64,000 nucleotides of DNA, from contig NZ_CP127173.1 in assembly GCF_030264295.1 (NCBI RefSeq), positions 1,557,501 through 1,621,500 of the forward strand, written 5' to 3'. Numbering within the stretch: position 1 is the stretch's first letter; every line of letters starts with the position of its first letter. This DNA comes from Amycolatopsis nalaikhensis (GTDB taxonomy: Bacteria > Actinomycetota > Actinomycetes > Mycobacteriales > Pseudonocardiaceae). This document shows positions 29,837-37,193 of this stretch, one piece after another. Below the pieces are notes generated by a model that did not search any database, was not told the DNA's origin, and saw only the letters and a list, made by a program, of their open reading frames with translations. The position numbers were made by a program, and so were the translations under genes.

Positions 29837-30721
29837 CTACGCCGCGAAGTAGGCGTCCAGCGCTTCTTCCCACGACCTCATCGGGGTCAGCCCTGCCTCT
29901 TTCCACGCGGCGGGCGACAGCACCGAGTACGCCGGTCGCGTAGCCGCCTGCGGGTACTCCGCCGACGTGCACGCCTTCACCCGCGAAGGATCCGCCCCGA
30001 GGTGCGAGAATATCGCCCGGGCGAAGCCGCACCAGCTCACCGAACCCGCGTTCGTGCAGTGCAGGACCCGCTGCTCCGGCCCTTCCCCCGCGGCCACGCG
30101 CGAAGCCAGCTCGAGAAGCCCGGAAGCCAGGTCGAAGGTCCACGTAGGACCACCCACCTGATCGTCCACAACGGACAGCTCCGGCCGCGAAGACTCCAGA
30201 GAAGTCATGGTCTTCACGAAGTTGGACCCGGACTTCCCGTAGAGCCACCCGGTCCGGACCACCCAGGAAGAAACCCCCGACCCGAGCACGGCGTCTTCCC
30301 CGGCCGCCTTCGTCCGCCCATAAGCCGAACGCGGCCCGAGCGCATCGGAAGGCTCATAAGGCGAAGCAGCATCCCCGGAGAAGACATAGTCCGTGGAGAC
30401 ATGAATCAACGGCACCCGGCGAGAAGCACAAGCCGCGACCAGCACCCGAGGCCCGTCGGCGTTCACCGCGAACGCCCGCTCCTCGTCCGTCTCCGCCTTG
30501 TCGACCGCCGTGTACGCAGCCGCGTTGACGACCACCGGCGCCGACCCGTTCTCACGGGCCCGCTCGGCCAACGCGCCGACCGCGGCCAGCACCTGACCGG
30601 TCTGGGTCACGTCCAGCTCCGCCGACCCCGGGGCGATGACGTCCACCGCATCGGAAGCCAGCGCGGCCAGGTCGTGGCCGAGCTGTCCGGAACCGCCGGG
30701 CACGAGCACCGTCAGCCGCAC
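29837..30721 (-). CDS. rfbD: dTDP-4-dehydrorhamnose reductase
   Basis: An RmlD-type extended SDR of 294 aa, catalysing the last step of dTDP-L-rhamnose synthesis. Motifs are GGSGQLGHDL (NAD(P) binding), VVNAAAYTAVDKAE, HVSTDYVFSG, the YGRTK catalytic Tyr/Lys and RTGWLYG. The GTG at 30721 has GAGGA seven bases upstream. It follows rfbB by 11 bases on the same strand. The product feeds WbbL. Confidence 0.94.
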   Translation of the reverse strand: MRLTVLVPGGSGQLGHDLAALASDAVDVIAPGSAELDVTQTGQVLAAVGALAERARENGSAPVVVNAAAYTAVDKAETDEERAFAVNADGPRVLVAACASRRVPLIHVSTDYVFSGDAASPYEPSDALGPRSAYGRTKAAGEDAVLGSGVSSWVVRTGWLYGKSGSNFVKTMTSLESSRPELSVVDDQVGGPTWTFDLASGLLELASRVAAGEGPEQRVLHCTNAGSVSWCGFARAIFSHLGADPSRVKACTSAEYPQAATRPAYSVLSPAAWKEAGLTPMRSWEEALDAYFAA

Positions 30722-30732
30722 AGGCACATCCT

Positions 30733-31722
30733 CTACTTCTTGAGCGCGGCCCGCTCCGCCAGGGGCTCCCACCACGCGCGATTGTCCGAATACCAGGCCA
30801 CCGTCGCGGCCAGACCGTCCTCGAAGGACACGCGCGGAGCGTACCCCAGCTCCTCGCCGATCTTCGTGATGTCCACCGAATACCGGCGGTCGTGACCCTT
30901 GCGGTCCTCCACCGGCTCGACGCTCTCCCAGCCCGCGCCGACCGCTTCCAGGAGCTTCTCCGTCAGCTCGCGGTTCGTCAGCTCCGTGCCGCCGCCGATG
31001 TTGTAGATCTCGCCCGGCCGCCCGCCGTCGGCGACGAGCTGGATGCCGTGGCAGTGGTCGTCCACGTGCAGCCAGTCGCGGACGTTGAGCCCGTCGCCGT
31101 AGAGCGGCACCTTCCGCCCGTCGAGCAGGTTCGTCACGAACAGCGGGATCACCTTCTCCGGGAATTGGTACGGACCGTAGTTGTTGGAACACCGCGTGAT
31201 GCACACCGGCAGCCCGTGGGTGCGGAAGAACGACCGCGCCACCAGGTCCGACGACGCCTTCGACGCCGAGTACGGCGAGTTCGGCTCCAGCAGGTGGTCC
31301 TCGGTCCACGAACCGTGCTCGATCGAGCCGTACACCTCGTCGGTCGACACGTGCACGAACTTGCCGACGCCCGCCTCCAGCGCCGCCTGCAGCAGGTTCT
31401 GCGTGCCCAGCACGTTCGTCAGCACGAAGTCGGCGGCGCCGAGGATCGAGCGGTCCACATGCGACTCCGCGGCGAAGTGCACCACCAGGTCGACCCCGCG
31501 CATGACTTCGGCGACCAGCCCGGTGTCGCAGATGTCGCCGCGGACGAACCGCAGCCGCGGGTCGGCGGCGACCGGAGCCAGGTTGGCCTCGTTGCCGGCG
31601 TAGGTGAGTTTGTCCAGCACGACCACCTCGGCGTCACGCAGCGCCGGGTAGGCGCCGGTCAGCACCTGCCGGACGTAGTGCGACCCGATGAACCCCGCAC
31701 CACCGGTGACCAGGACCCGCAT
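30733..31722 (-). CDS. rfbB: dTDP-glucose 4,6-dehydratase
   Basis: An RmlB of 329 aa, which makes dTDP-4-keto-6-deoxyglucose. It has GGAGFIGSHYVR, VHFAAESHVDRSI, the STDEVYG active-site motif, the YSASKASSD catalytic Tyr/Lys and RCSNNYGPYQFPEK. It is first in an rfbB-rfbD operon and diverges from the LCP gene. rfbA and rfbC are not in this window. Confidence 0.95.
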   Translation of the reverse strand: MRVLVTGGAGFIGSHYVRQVLTGAYPALRDAEVVVLDKLTYAGNEANLAPVAADPRLRFVRGDICDTGLVAEVMRGVDLVVHFAAESHVDRSILGAADFVLTNVLGTQNLLQAALEAGVGKFVHVSTDEVYGSIEHGSWTEDHLLEPNSPYSASKASSDLVARSFFRTHGLPVCITRCSNNYGPYQFPEKVIPLFVTNLLDGRKVPLYGDGLNVRDWLHVDDHCHGIQLVADGGRPGEIYNIGGGTELTNRELTEKLLEAVGAGWESVEPVEDRKGHDRRYSVDITKIGEELGYAPRVSFEDGLAATVAWYSDNRAWWEPLAERAALKK

Positions 31723-31861
31723 CTTCCCGCCTTTCCTCGCGCCCCGACCGGGGCAATTCGGCCCCCAGCCTACGGAGGTCCAACAACACCCTCAGTAGAG
31801 TCTCTCCTGGAGACACAGGGGTGTCCTGGGGGAAGCACGGGGTTCACAGGGGAGGAAGCGC
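31723..31861. promoter_or_regulatory. Divergent promoter region rfbB / LCP
   Basis: The gap holds a small palindrome GCCCCG-AC-CGGGGC (31741-31754) on the rfbB side and a short hairpin GTCTC-TCCTG-GAGAC (31800-31814) on the LCP side. The LCP ribosome site GGAGGAAG is at 31851-31858. TAGAGT (31796-31801) is a possible -10 for LCP. Confidence 0.35.
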
Positions 31862-34720
31862 GTGACCGAATGGCCTGCGCCGCCCGTCCCGGCGCGCCGG
31901 AGCCACGGCGTCGCGGTCTTCGCACGCCGCGGCGGCAAGGTCGTCGTGTCCCTGCTGTCGGTCGCCATCCTGGCCCTGACCTGGTACGGCTGGCACTTCA
32001 TCGGTGACCCGAACACCGGCCTGACCACCACGAACGTCTTCGCCGACACCGAGGCGCACGCGAAACCGCTCGACGGTGCGATCGACATCCTCCTGGTCGG
32101 CCAGGACAGCCGCACCGACGCGCAGGGCAACCCGCTGCCGCGCGAGGTGCTCGACATGCTGCACGCCGGCGTCTCCGACGGCGAGCTGAACACCGACACG
32201 ATGATCCTCGTGCACATCCCCCAGAACGGGAAGCACGCGATCGCGATCTCCTTCCCCCGCGACTCCTGGGTCGAGCTGGCGGGCGGCTACGGCAAGCACA
32301 AGCTCAACAGCGCGTTCGTCTACGCGTACACGGACACCTACAAGACGTTGCAGCGCCAGGGCATGACCGACCTCAAGGAGGCCGACGCCCAGGCGAAGGT
32401 CGCCGGCCGGAAGAACCTGATCGCCACGATCGAGAAGTTCATCGGCAAGCCGGGCATGATCGACCGCTACGCCGAGGTCAACCTGGCGAGCTTCTACGAG
32501 ATCACCAAGTCGATCGGCGGCGTCGAGGTCTGCCTCAACGGTCCGGTCAAGGAGATCAAGTCCGGCGTGGACCTGCCGGGCGGGCGCCAGACGATCGAGG
32601 GCGTGCAGGCCCTGGCGTTCGTCCGCCAGCGCTACGGCCTGCCCAACTACGACCTCGACCGGATCGCCCGCCAGCAGGCGTTCCTGTCCGGGCTGGCCCG
32701 CAAGGTCATCTCCTCCGACGTGCTGACCAGCCCGGCGAAGATCGCCGACCTGGTCGCCGCGGTGAAGAAGTCCGTCGTCGTGTCGCAGGGCTGGGACCTG
32801 ACCGAGTTCGCCGAGCAGATGCGCGGCCTGACCGGCGGCAACATCGAGTTCCACACGATCCCGACGCTGGGCAACGCGGTGATCGGCGGCGCCGACGTCC
32901 TGCGCGTCGACCAGGCCGCGGTCCAGGCCGAGGTGACGCGGCTGACCTCGGACGGCGACACCCCGGCGGCCCCGACGTCGACGCAGCTCCCCGGCGCGAA
33001 GGCCGTCACGATCGAGCTGTTCGACGGCTCGGGCTCCACGACGCTGGCCGGCCAGACGCACACGATGCTGCAGAACAAGGGCTTCACCCTGGCCGCCGAC
33101 CAGAAGCTGAGCACCCGCAACACCACGGTCGTCCGGTACAACCCGGCCGACGACACCGCGCTGGCGCTGGTCAAGCAGGCGCTGGGCACCACGGTCCAGG
33201 CCGAGCCGGACCGGGACGTCACCGCCGGGCACGTGCGCGTGCTGCTCGGCAAGGACTTCCGGAACTCCGCCGCCGGCTCCGGGGGCGCCCCGACGTCGTC
33301 GGTCCCGAAGGCGCCGCCGTCGGCGCCCGTTTCCTCCACCCCCGCCGCGCCGCCGATCACCGCGGGCGACGTTCCCTGCGTCAACTCAGACTGCGTACGC
33401 AGGGTGGTCGGGGGAGGTATGCAGGGGATGGAAGACGAGCGGGAACAGCCGGAACCGGCCGCGGAGCCGGTGACGGAGCGCGACGATCCGGAGTGGAAGC
33501 CTTCGCCGTTCCCGCGTGCGGCGCCGCCGGTCGCGGCACCTTCGAAGGTGCGGCGCGCCGGGCGGGTGACGCGCCGGGTCGCGGTCGGCCTGGTCTCGCT
33601 GCTCGCGCTCGGCGTCAGCGGCTACGCGTACGTCACCAAGGACCAGCTGCAGCAGAACGTCCCGACGACGGACGCGCTGACCCCGCGCGCCGGGGAGCCC
33701 GCGCCGCCGCCGGCCGACGACGGCGCGGACGACATCCTGCTCGTCGGCAGCGACGCGCGAACCGACGCCCAGGGCAACCAGCTTCCATTGCGGGTGCTGA
33801 AGGACCTGCGCACCGAGGCCAACAACGGCGCGGTCAACACGGACACGGTGATCCTGCTGCGGGTGCCGAAGAACGGCGCGAAGCCGTCGGCGGTCTCGGT
33901 CCCGCGCGACACGTGGACCGAGATCCCGGGCCGCGGCAAAGCCAAGATCAACTCCGCGTACGGCATCGCGAAGTCGCAGTACGCGCACCAGTTGCGCGGG
34001 CAGGGCGAGCACGACCAGGCGAAGATCGAGCGCGACTCCGACACCGAGGGCCGCCGCGTCCTGGTGCAGGCGGTGCAGGATCTCACGCAGGTGCGGATCG
34101 ACCACTACGCCGAGATCAACCTGCTGGGCTTCTATCTGCTGACCGAAGCGCTCGGCGGGGTCAAGGTGTGCCTGAACCACGCAACGGAGGACAAGGACTC
34201 GGGCGCGAACTTCCGCCGCGGCGTCCAGACGGTGTCGGGTGGCGAGGCGCTGTCGTTCGTCCGCCAGCGCAAGAACCTCCCGCGCGGCGACCTCGACCGG
34301 ATCGTGCGGCAGCAGGCGTTCCTGTCCTCGGCGCTGCACCAGGTGCTCTCGGCGGGCACGCTGACCAGCCCGGGCACGCTGAACAACCTGATGGACGCGG
34401 TGCACCGGTCGCTGACCCTCGACTCGGGGCTCGACCTGCTGCAGTTCGCGCAGCAGGCGAAGGGCATCGCGTCGGGCGAGCTGACGTTCGCGACGATCCC
34501 GGTGGTGACGGCGAACGGCCGGAGCGAAGACGGGCAGAGCATCGTGCAGATCGACCCGAAGGCGGTCCGCGAGTTCGTGGCGGGCCTGGCGGGCCGCGCG
34601 GCCCCGGCGGCCGCGAAGGCCCCGGGCGGCGCCCCGGCGGGCGGCGGCTCGGGCAGCGGCGCCGCCCCCGCCGCGACGCCGGTGCACCAAGCCGCCGACG
34701 GAGTCCCCTGCGTCAACTGA
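31862..34720 (+). CDS. Two LytR-CpsA-Psr ligases joined in one open frame
   Basis: The frame is open for 952 codons and contains two complete LCP proteins. The first has a membrane segment near residues 27-47, an LCP domain (ILLVGQDSRTD, FPRDSWVELAGGYGKHKLNSAF, FVRQRYGLPNYDLDRIARQQ) and a LytR_C domain (VTIELFDGSGSTTLAGQ), ending GDVPCVN. The second gene also ends DGVPCVN and then stops with TGA. In the first, the equivalent codon is TCA (33386-33388). A hairpin and a ribosome site follow, so two separate genes are the likely ancestral state. LCP enzymes attach arabinogalactan or other glycans to peptidoglycan outside the membrane. Confidence 0.85.
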   Translation: MTEWPAPPVPARRSHGVAVFARRGGKVVVSLLSVAILALTWYGWHFIGDPNTGLTTTNVFADTEAHAKPLDGAIDILLVGQDSRTDAQGNPLPREVLDMLHAGVSDGELNTDTMILVHIPQNGKHAIAISFPRDSWVELAGGYGKHKLNSAFVYAYTDTYKTLQRQGMTDLKEADAQAKVAGRKNLIATIEKFIGKPGMIDRYAEVNLASFYEITKSIGGVEVCLNGPVKEIKSGVDLPGGRQTIEGVQALAFVRQRYGLPNYDLDRIARQQAFLSGLARKVISSDVLTSPAKIADLVAAVKKSVVVSQGWDLTEFAEQMRGLTGGNIEFHTIPTLGNAVIGGADVLRVDQAAVQAEVTRLTSDGDTPAAPTSTQLPGAKAVTIELFDGSGSTTLAGQTHTMLQNKGFTLAADQKLSTRNTTVVRYNPADDTALALVKQALGTTVQAEPDRDVTAGHVRVLLGKDFRNSAAGSGGAPTSSVPKAPPSAPVSSTPAAPPITAGDVPCVNSDCVRRVVGGGMQGMEDEREQPEPAAEPVTERDDPEWKPSPFPRAAPPVAAPSKVRRAGRVTRRVAVGLVSLLALGVSGYAYVTKDQLQQNVPTTDALTPRAGEPAPPPADDGADDILLVGSDARTDAQGNQLPLRVLKDLRTEANNGAVNTDTVILLRVPKNGAKPSAVSVPRDTWTEIPGRGKAKINSAYGIAKSQYAHQLRGQGEHDQAKIERDSDTEGRRVLVQAVQDLTQVRIDHYAEINLLGFYLLTEALGGVKVCLNHATEDKDSGANFRRGVQTVSGGEALSFVRQRKNLPRGDLDRIVRQQAFLSSALHQVLSAGTLTSPGTLNNLMDAVHRSLTLDSGLDLLQFAQQAKGIASGELTFATIPVVTANGRSEDGQSIVQIDPKAVREFVAGLAGRAAPAAAKAPGGAPAGGGSGSGAAPAATPVHQAADGVPCVN
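33374..33404 (+). terminator. Hairpin at the junction of the two LCP units
   Basis: CCCTGCGT (33374-33381) pairs with ACGCAGGG (33397-33404). A nested CTGCGT-ACGCAG palindrome is at 33391-33402. It lies where the first LCP gene would normally end. Confidence 0.4.
33419..34720 (+). CDS. Second LCP ligase, possible internal start
   Basis: If translated separately, this unit begins at ATG 33419 or ATG 33428, both in frame, after GGGGAGGT at 33411-33418. It has a charged cytoplasmic-type N-terminus (EDEREQPEPAAEP), one membrane segment (VAVGLVSLLALGVSGYAYV) and an LCP domain (ILLVGSDARTD, VPRDTWTEIPGRGKAKINSAYG, FVRQRKNLPRGDLDRIVRQQ), but no LytR_C domain. A separate start would place the LCP domain outside the cell, whereas in the fused reading its membrane helix would have the wrong orientation. 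Confidence 0.65.
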   Translation: MQGMEDEREQPEPAAEPVTERDDPEWKPSPFPRAAPPVAAPSKVRRAGRVTRRVAVGLVSLLALGVSGYAYVTKDQLQQNVPTTDALTPRAGEPAPPPADDGADDILLVGSDARTDAQGNQLPLRVLKDLRTEANNGAVNTDTVILLRVPKNGAKPSAVSVPRDTWTEIPGRGKAKINSAYGIAKSQYAHQLRGQGEHDQAKIERDSDTEGRRVLVQAVQDLTQVRIDHYAEINLLGFYLLTEALGGVKVCLNHATEDKDSGANFRRGVQTVSGGEALSFVRQRKNLPRGDLDRIVRQQAFLSSALHQVLSAGTLTSPGTLNNLMDAVHRSLTLDSGLDLLQFAQQAKGIASGELTFATIPVVTANGRSEDGQSIVQIDPKAVREFVAGLAGRAAPAAAKAPGGAPAGGGSGSGAAPAATPVHQAADGVPCVN

Positions 34721-34725
34721 GCGTC

Positions 34726-34742
34726 ACTTTCCCTACGAAAGT
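34726..34742. terminator. Hairpin ACTTTC-CCTAC-GAAAGT after the LCP genes
   Basis: Six-base arms around the loop CCTAC, located between the LCP stop and the stop of the convergent NmrA-like gene. It is the same unit as inside the hairpin at 3372-3406. Confidence 0.5.
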
Positions 34743-34746
34743 TCCG

Positions 34747-35577
34747 TCAGGCGAAGTCGGCGCGGTGGTCCTCCGCCCACTGGCGGAACGTCCGCGGCGC
34801 GTGCCCGGTCACCTCGCGGACCACGTCCGTCACCGGTGCCGGCTCCCGGGTCGTGCGCTCCCACACCCGCAGGACGCCCGGCGGTACCTCGGGCGGCCAG
34901 CCCAGCGCGACCATCCGCTCGGTGGCCTGCTCGGGAGTCAGCTCCTCGACCGCCAGCGGCAGGCCGAGGACGTCGGCGAGGACGGCCGCCTGCTCACGGA
35001 AGCTGATCGGCTCCGGCCCGGTCAGCTGCAACGCCTCCCCGAGGTGGGAGCCGTCCGCGAGCACCTTCGCCGCGACGTCCCCCATGTCCCGCTCGTGGAC
35101 GGCGCCGATCCGCGCGTCCGGGTACGGGGTGCGGACGACGCCCTCGGCGATGTCCGCGCGCCAGCCCAGGACATTGGTCGCGAACGCGCCCGGGTGGAGG
35201 ATCGTCTCCGCGAACGGCGCCGCGATCAGCGCCTCCTCCGCCGCCCGGTGGACGCGCGCGATGCGGCTGTGCGCGGAATCCGGTTCGAGCGTCGCGCCCG
35301 AGGACAGCAGCACGACGTGCCGCACCCCCGCCGCCTCGGCCGCCTTCACGAAGCCGTCGATCCCCGACGGCCGCGTGTACAGGAACACCGCCGAGACGCC
35401 GTCGAGCGCGGCGTCCAGTGTGGACGGATCCTCCAGGTCGGCGCTCACCTTCGCGGTGGGCACGTCCAGCGTGGTGGCGTCGCGGCTTGACGCGCGGACG
35501 TCCTGACCCGCGGCGACGAGCGCGTCGAGCACCGCACGGCCGACGTGCCCGCGCGCTCCGGTGACGAGAATGGTCAT
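34747..35577 (-). CDS. NAD(P)-binding NmrA-like protein
   Basis: An atypical SDR of 276 aa. VTGARGHVGRAVLDALVAAG is the dinucleotide fold and VVLLSSGATLEPDS a conserved strand; the normal YxxxK pair is absent, as in NmrA/TMR-like proteins. It may sense or reduce with NAD(P)H. A perfect inverted repeat lies upstream of its ATG, so it is probably repressor-controlled. A similar protein is encoded at 62380. Confidence 0.83.
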   Translation of the reverse strand: MTILVTGARGHVGRAVLDALVAAGQDVRASSRDATTLDVPTAKVSADLEDPSTLDAALDGVSAVFLYTRPSGIDGFVKAAEAAGVRHVVLLSSGATLEPDSAHSRIARVHRAAEEALIAAPFAETILHPGAFATNVLGWRADIAEGVVRTPYPDARIGAVHERDMGDVAAKVLADGSHLGEALQLTGPEPISFREQAAVLADVLGLPLAVEELTPEQATERMVALGWPPEVPPGVLRVWERTTREPAPVTDVVREVTGHAPRTFRQWAEDHRADFA

Positions 35578-35602
35578 GGTGGTCCCCCAGGGACGAGATA
35601 GA

Positions 35603-35619
35603 TTTGCTTGCAAAGCAAA
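35603..35619. promoter_or_regulatory. Inverted repeat TTTGCTT-GCA-AAGCAAA, candidate operator
   Basis: A perfect seven-base-arm repeat 26 bases upstream of the NmrA-like start, on the side of its promoter. It is AT-rich in a GC-rich setting. The regulator is not in the vicinity. Confidence 0.55.
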
Positions 35620-35672
35620 CGTACTGAGCCGGGAGACGCCGTGTCAACCGGCGAAGCGCGTGGTTCGCGCTT

Positions 35673-35678
35673 TAGCCT
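35673..35678 (+). promoter_or_regulatory. Candidate -10 for a leaderless TIGR03089 gene
   Basis: TAGCCT lies seven bases before the ATG at 35686, with no ribosome binding site between. Confidence 0.4.
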
Positions 35679-35685
35679 TGTCCAC

Positions 35686-36390
35686 ATGAGCCTGACCGAC
35701 GAGCTGCTGCGCCCGCTGCCGGCCGCCAAACCGTTGATCACCCACTACGACGACCAGCTGGGCAGCCGCGTCGAGCTGTCCGTGGCGACCACCGCCAACT
35801 GGGCGGCGAAGACGGCGAACTGGCTGACCGAGGAGTTCGACGTCGAGCCGGGCGACGCCGTGGCGGTGCAGCTCCCGGCGCACTGGCAGACCGTCGGCGT
35901 GCTGCTCGGGGCGTGGTGGTGCGGGGCGCGCGTGGTGACCGAAGGCGCGGGCGCGCGGGTGGCGTTCGTCGGACCCGACGATCCGGAGCCGACCGGCGCG
36001 GCCGCGACCGCCGTCGTGACGCTCGACCCGATGGGCCGCGGCCTGGCCGAGCCGCCGGGCGGCGGCGCGTTCGACTACCTCACGGAGTCGCGCGCGGCGG
36101 GCGACCAGTTCAGCCCGCTCTTCCCGATCCCCGGCGACACGGCCGCGCTGTTCGAGTCCACTGTGGACGAGGTGCTGGCCGAAGCCCGCGCCCGCGCGGC
36201 GAAACTCGGGCTCACCCCGGACGACCGGGTGCTGTCCACGAAGGACTGGAGCGGACCGGAGGGCATCCTCGACGGCCTGCTCGTCCCGCTCGCCGCGGGC
36301 GTTCACCTGGTCCACGTGAGCAACGCGGACCCGGCGAAGCTGGCGGCCCGCCGCGACGCCGAGCGCACCACGGCGGACCTCCCGGCTTGA
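35686..36390 (+). CDS. TIGR03089 family protein
   Basis: The protein is 234 aa. It resembles a fragment of an AMP-binding enzyme: the region VELSVATTANWAAKTANWLTEEF, then VEPGDAVAVQLPAHWQTVGVLLGAWWCGA is like the N-terminal part of acyl-CoA synthetases, but the P-loop and adenylation core are missing. In mycobacteria the homologue also follows the LCP gene. The function is unknown. It ends at a palindromic repeat. Confidence 0.8.
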   Translation: MSLTDELLRPLPAAKPLITHYDDQLGSRVELSVATTANWAAKTANWLTEEFDVEPGDAVAVQLPAHWQTVGVLLGAWWCGARVVTEGAGARVAFVGPDDPEPTGAAATAVVTLDPMGRGLAEPPGGGAFDYLTESRAAGDQFSPLFPIPGDTAALFESTVDEVLAEARARAAKLGLTPDDRVLSTKDWSGPEGILDGLLVPLAAGVHLVHVSNADPAKLAARRDAERTTADLPA

Positions 36391-36394
36391 CGCT

Positions 36395-36440
36395 GTCGTG
36401 AGTGTTTAGGGCGGTTCTAACCGCCCTAAACGCTCACGAC
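36395..36440. repeat. Palindrome GTGAGTGTTTAGGGCGGTT family, copy 2
   Basis: The same sequence as at 9205-9248 with CT at the centre. One base differs in the right arm (CGCTCACG for CACTCACG). It lies between convergent genes and contains the TAG stop (36426-36428, minus strand) of the DoxX frame. Confidence 0.9.
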
Positions 36441-36898
36441 CCGCAGGGTGACTTCGCGGGTCAGGCCGTTTGGAAGCTCGGCGGACTCGGCCTGGCGGGC
36501 GCGCTTGCGGCCCCACAGCAGGTGGTCCAGCGAAAGCCGCCCGCCGTTGAAGCCGAGGGCGAGCCCGGCCAGCGCCAGCACCAGGACGAGCCGTAGCCGC
36601 CCTGGCCGGTCAGGCCGTTGTCGATGTGCACCGAGAGCAGCGCGCCGAGCGAGATCACGACGTAGCCGAGGCCGACGAGCGGCAGCAGGAAACCGGCGAT
36701 GAACGCGAGGGAGCCGAGGATCTCGACGGTCATCGCGAAGACCGCCGCGACCGTCGGCAGCGGGATGCCCGTCATCTCGAAGAACTTCGCCGTGCCGTCG
36801 ATGCCGTTGTTCCACTTCTGGAGCCCGTGCGCGAGGAAGACGACCGCGACGCCGATCCTCCCCAGCAACAGGGCCACGTCTTTGAACCGTCCGAACAT
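36426..36898 (-). pseudogene. DoxX-family membrane protein with apparent frameshift
   Basis: From the ATG at 36898 the frame encodes a typical DoxX start (DVALLLGRIGVAVVFLAHGLQKW) with three membrane segments, up to LTGQGGYG. Beyond about 36591 the family sequence continues in another frame (LVLVLALAGLALGFNGGRL, SLDHLLWGRKRA) to a TAG at 36426. Restoring one base (GAG for the missing A in the codon after Tyr) rejoins them. As read, the last quarter becomes a Ser/Arg/Pro-rich tail. This is either a mutation or a sequencing error. DoxX proteins are linked to redox homeostasis. Confidence 0.78.
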
Positions 36899-36920
36899 CC
36901 CGTTTCAGCTCCCCGGTAGG

Positions 36921-36930
36921 TGAAATTTCA
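36921..36930. promoter_or_regulatory. Palindrome TGAAATTTCA upstream of doxX
   Basis: A perfect ten-base palindrome 23 bases upstream of the DoxX start and of unusually low GC. It is a possible operator; no local regulator is evident. Confidence 0.4.
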
Positions 36931-37042
36931 ACTGACCCGACCCAAAGTAGGGGACCCGGCACCCGCACCCGAAGCTCCGGAGGGTGATCGACAGGGAACC
37001 GACAGGGACGGAAATTCGCTTCCCCGACCACCGCCGCGCGGC

Positions 37043-37048
37043 TATCTT
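37043..37048 (+). promoter_or_regulatory. Candidate -10 ahead of the ribosomal protection gene
   Basis: TATCTT lies about 40 bases upstream of the leader start and 100 bases upstream of the GTPase start. No convincing -35 is visible. This leaves room for a leader RNA. Confidence 0.3.
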
Positions 37049-37085
37049 CGCCCTGACCTGCGTCCACGACCGTGAGGAGACCCCG

Positions 37086-37193
37086 ATGCGCCGACAGACC
37101 GTCCGACCCGGCCTGTCACCCGCGTCACAAAGGATCTCCCACGACCGTGAAAACCCTGAACATCGGCATTCTGGCGCACGTCGACGCCGGTAA
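37086..37193 (+). CDS. Possible leader peptide, 35 aa, overlapping the GTPase start
   Basis: The ATG at 37086 has an excellent ribosome site (GAGGAG at 37074-37079, six-base spacing), better than that of the main gene. It encodes RRQTVRPGLSPASQRISHDR and ends ARRRR at a stop, 47 bases inside the main gene in a different frame. CCACGACCGTGA occurs both upstream (37064-37075) and at the main start (37139-37150). Translation here may couple to or attenuate the resistance gene. Confidence 0.35.
   Translation: MRRQTVRPGLSPASQRISHDRENPEHRHSGARRRR

Noticed and set aside
21959..31722. Glycosyltransferase block as a secondary-metabolite cluster
   Set aside because: No polyketide, peptide synthetase or tailoring core is present and the order follows the conserved cell-wall locus.
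33493..35490. Long plus-strand open frame overlapping LCP and continuing to the NmrA-like gene
   Set aside because: Composition is Arg/Gly/Pro-rich low complexity, out of frame with LCP and antisense to the NmrA-like gene; no motif or start site supports it.
37072..37146. Upstream GTG at 37072 as the start of the ribosomal protection GTPase
   Set aside because: It would add 25 residues (RRPRCADRPSDP and onward) absent from the Tet(M) family, whose N-terminus matches the GTG at 37147.
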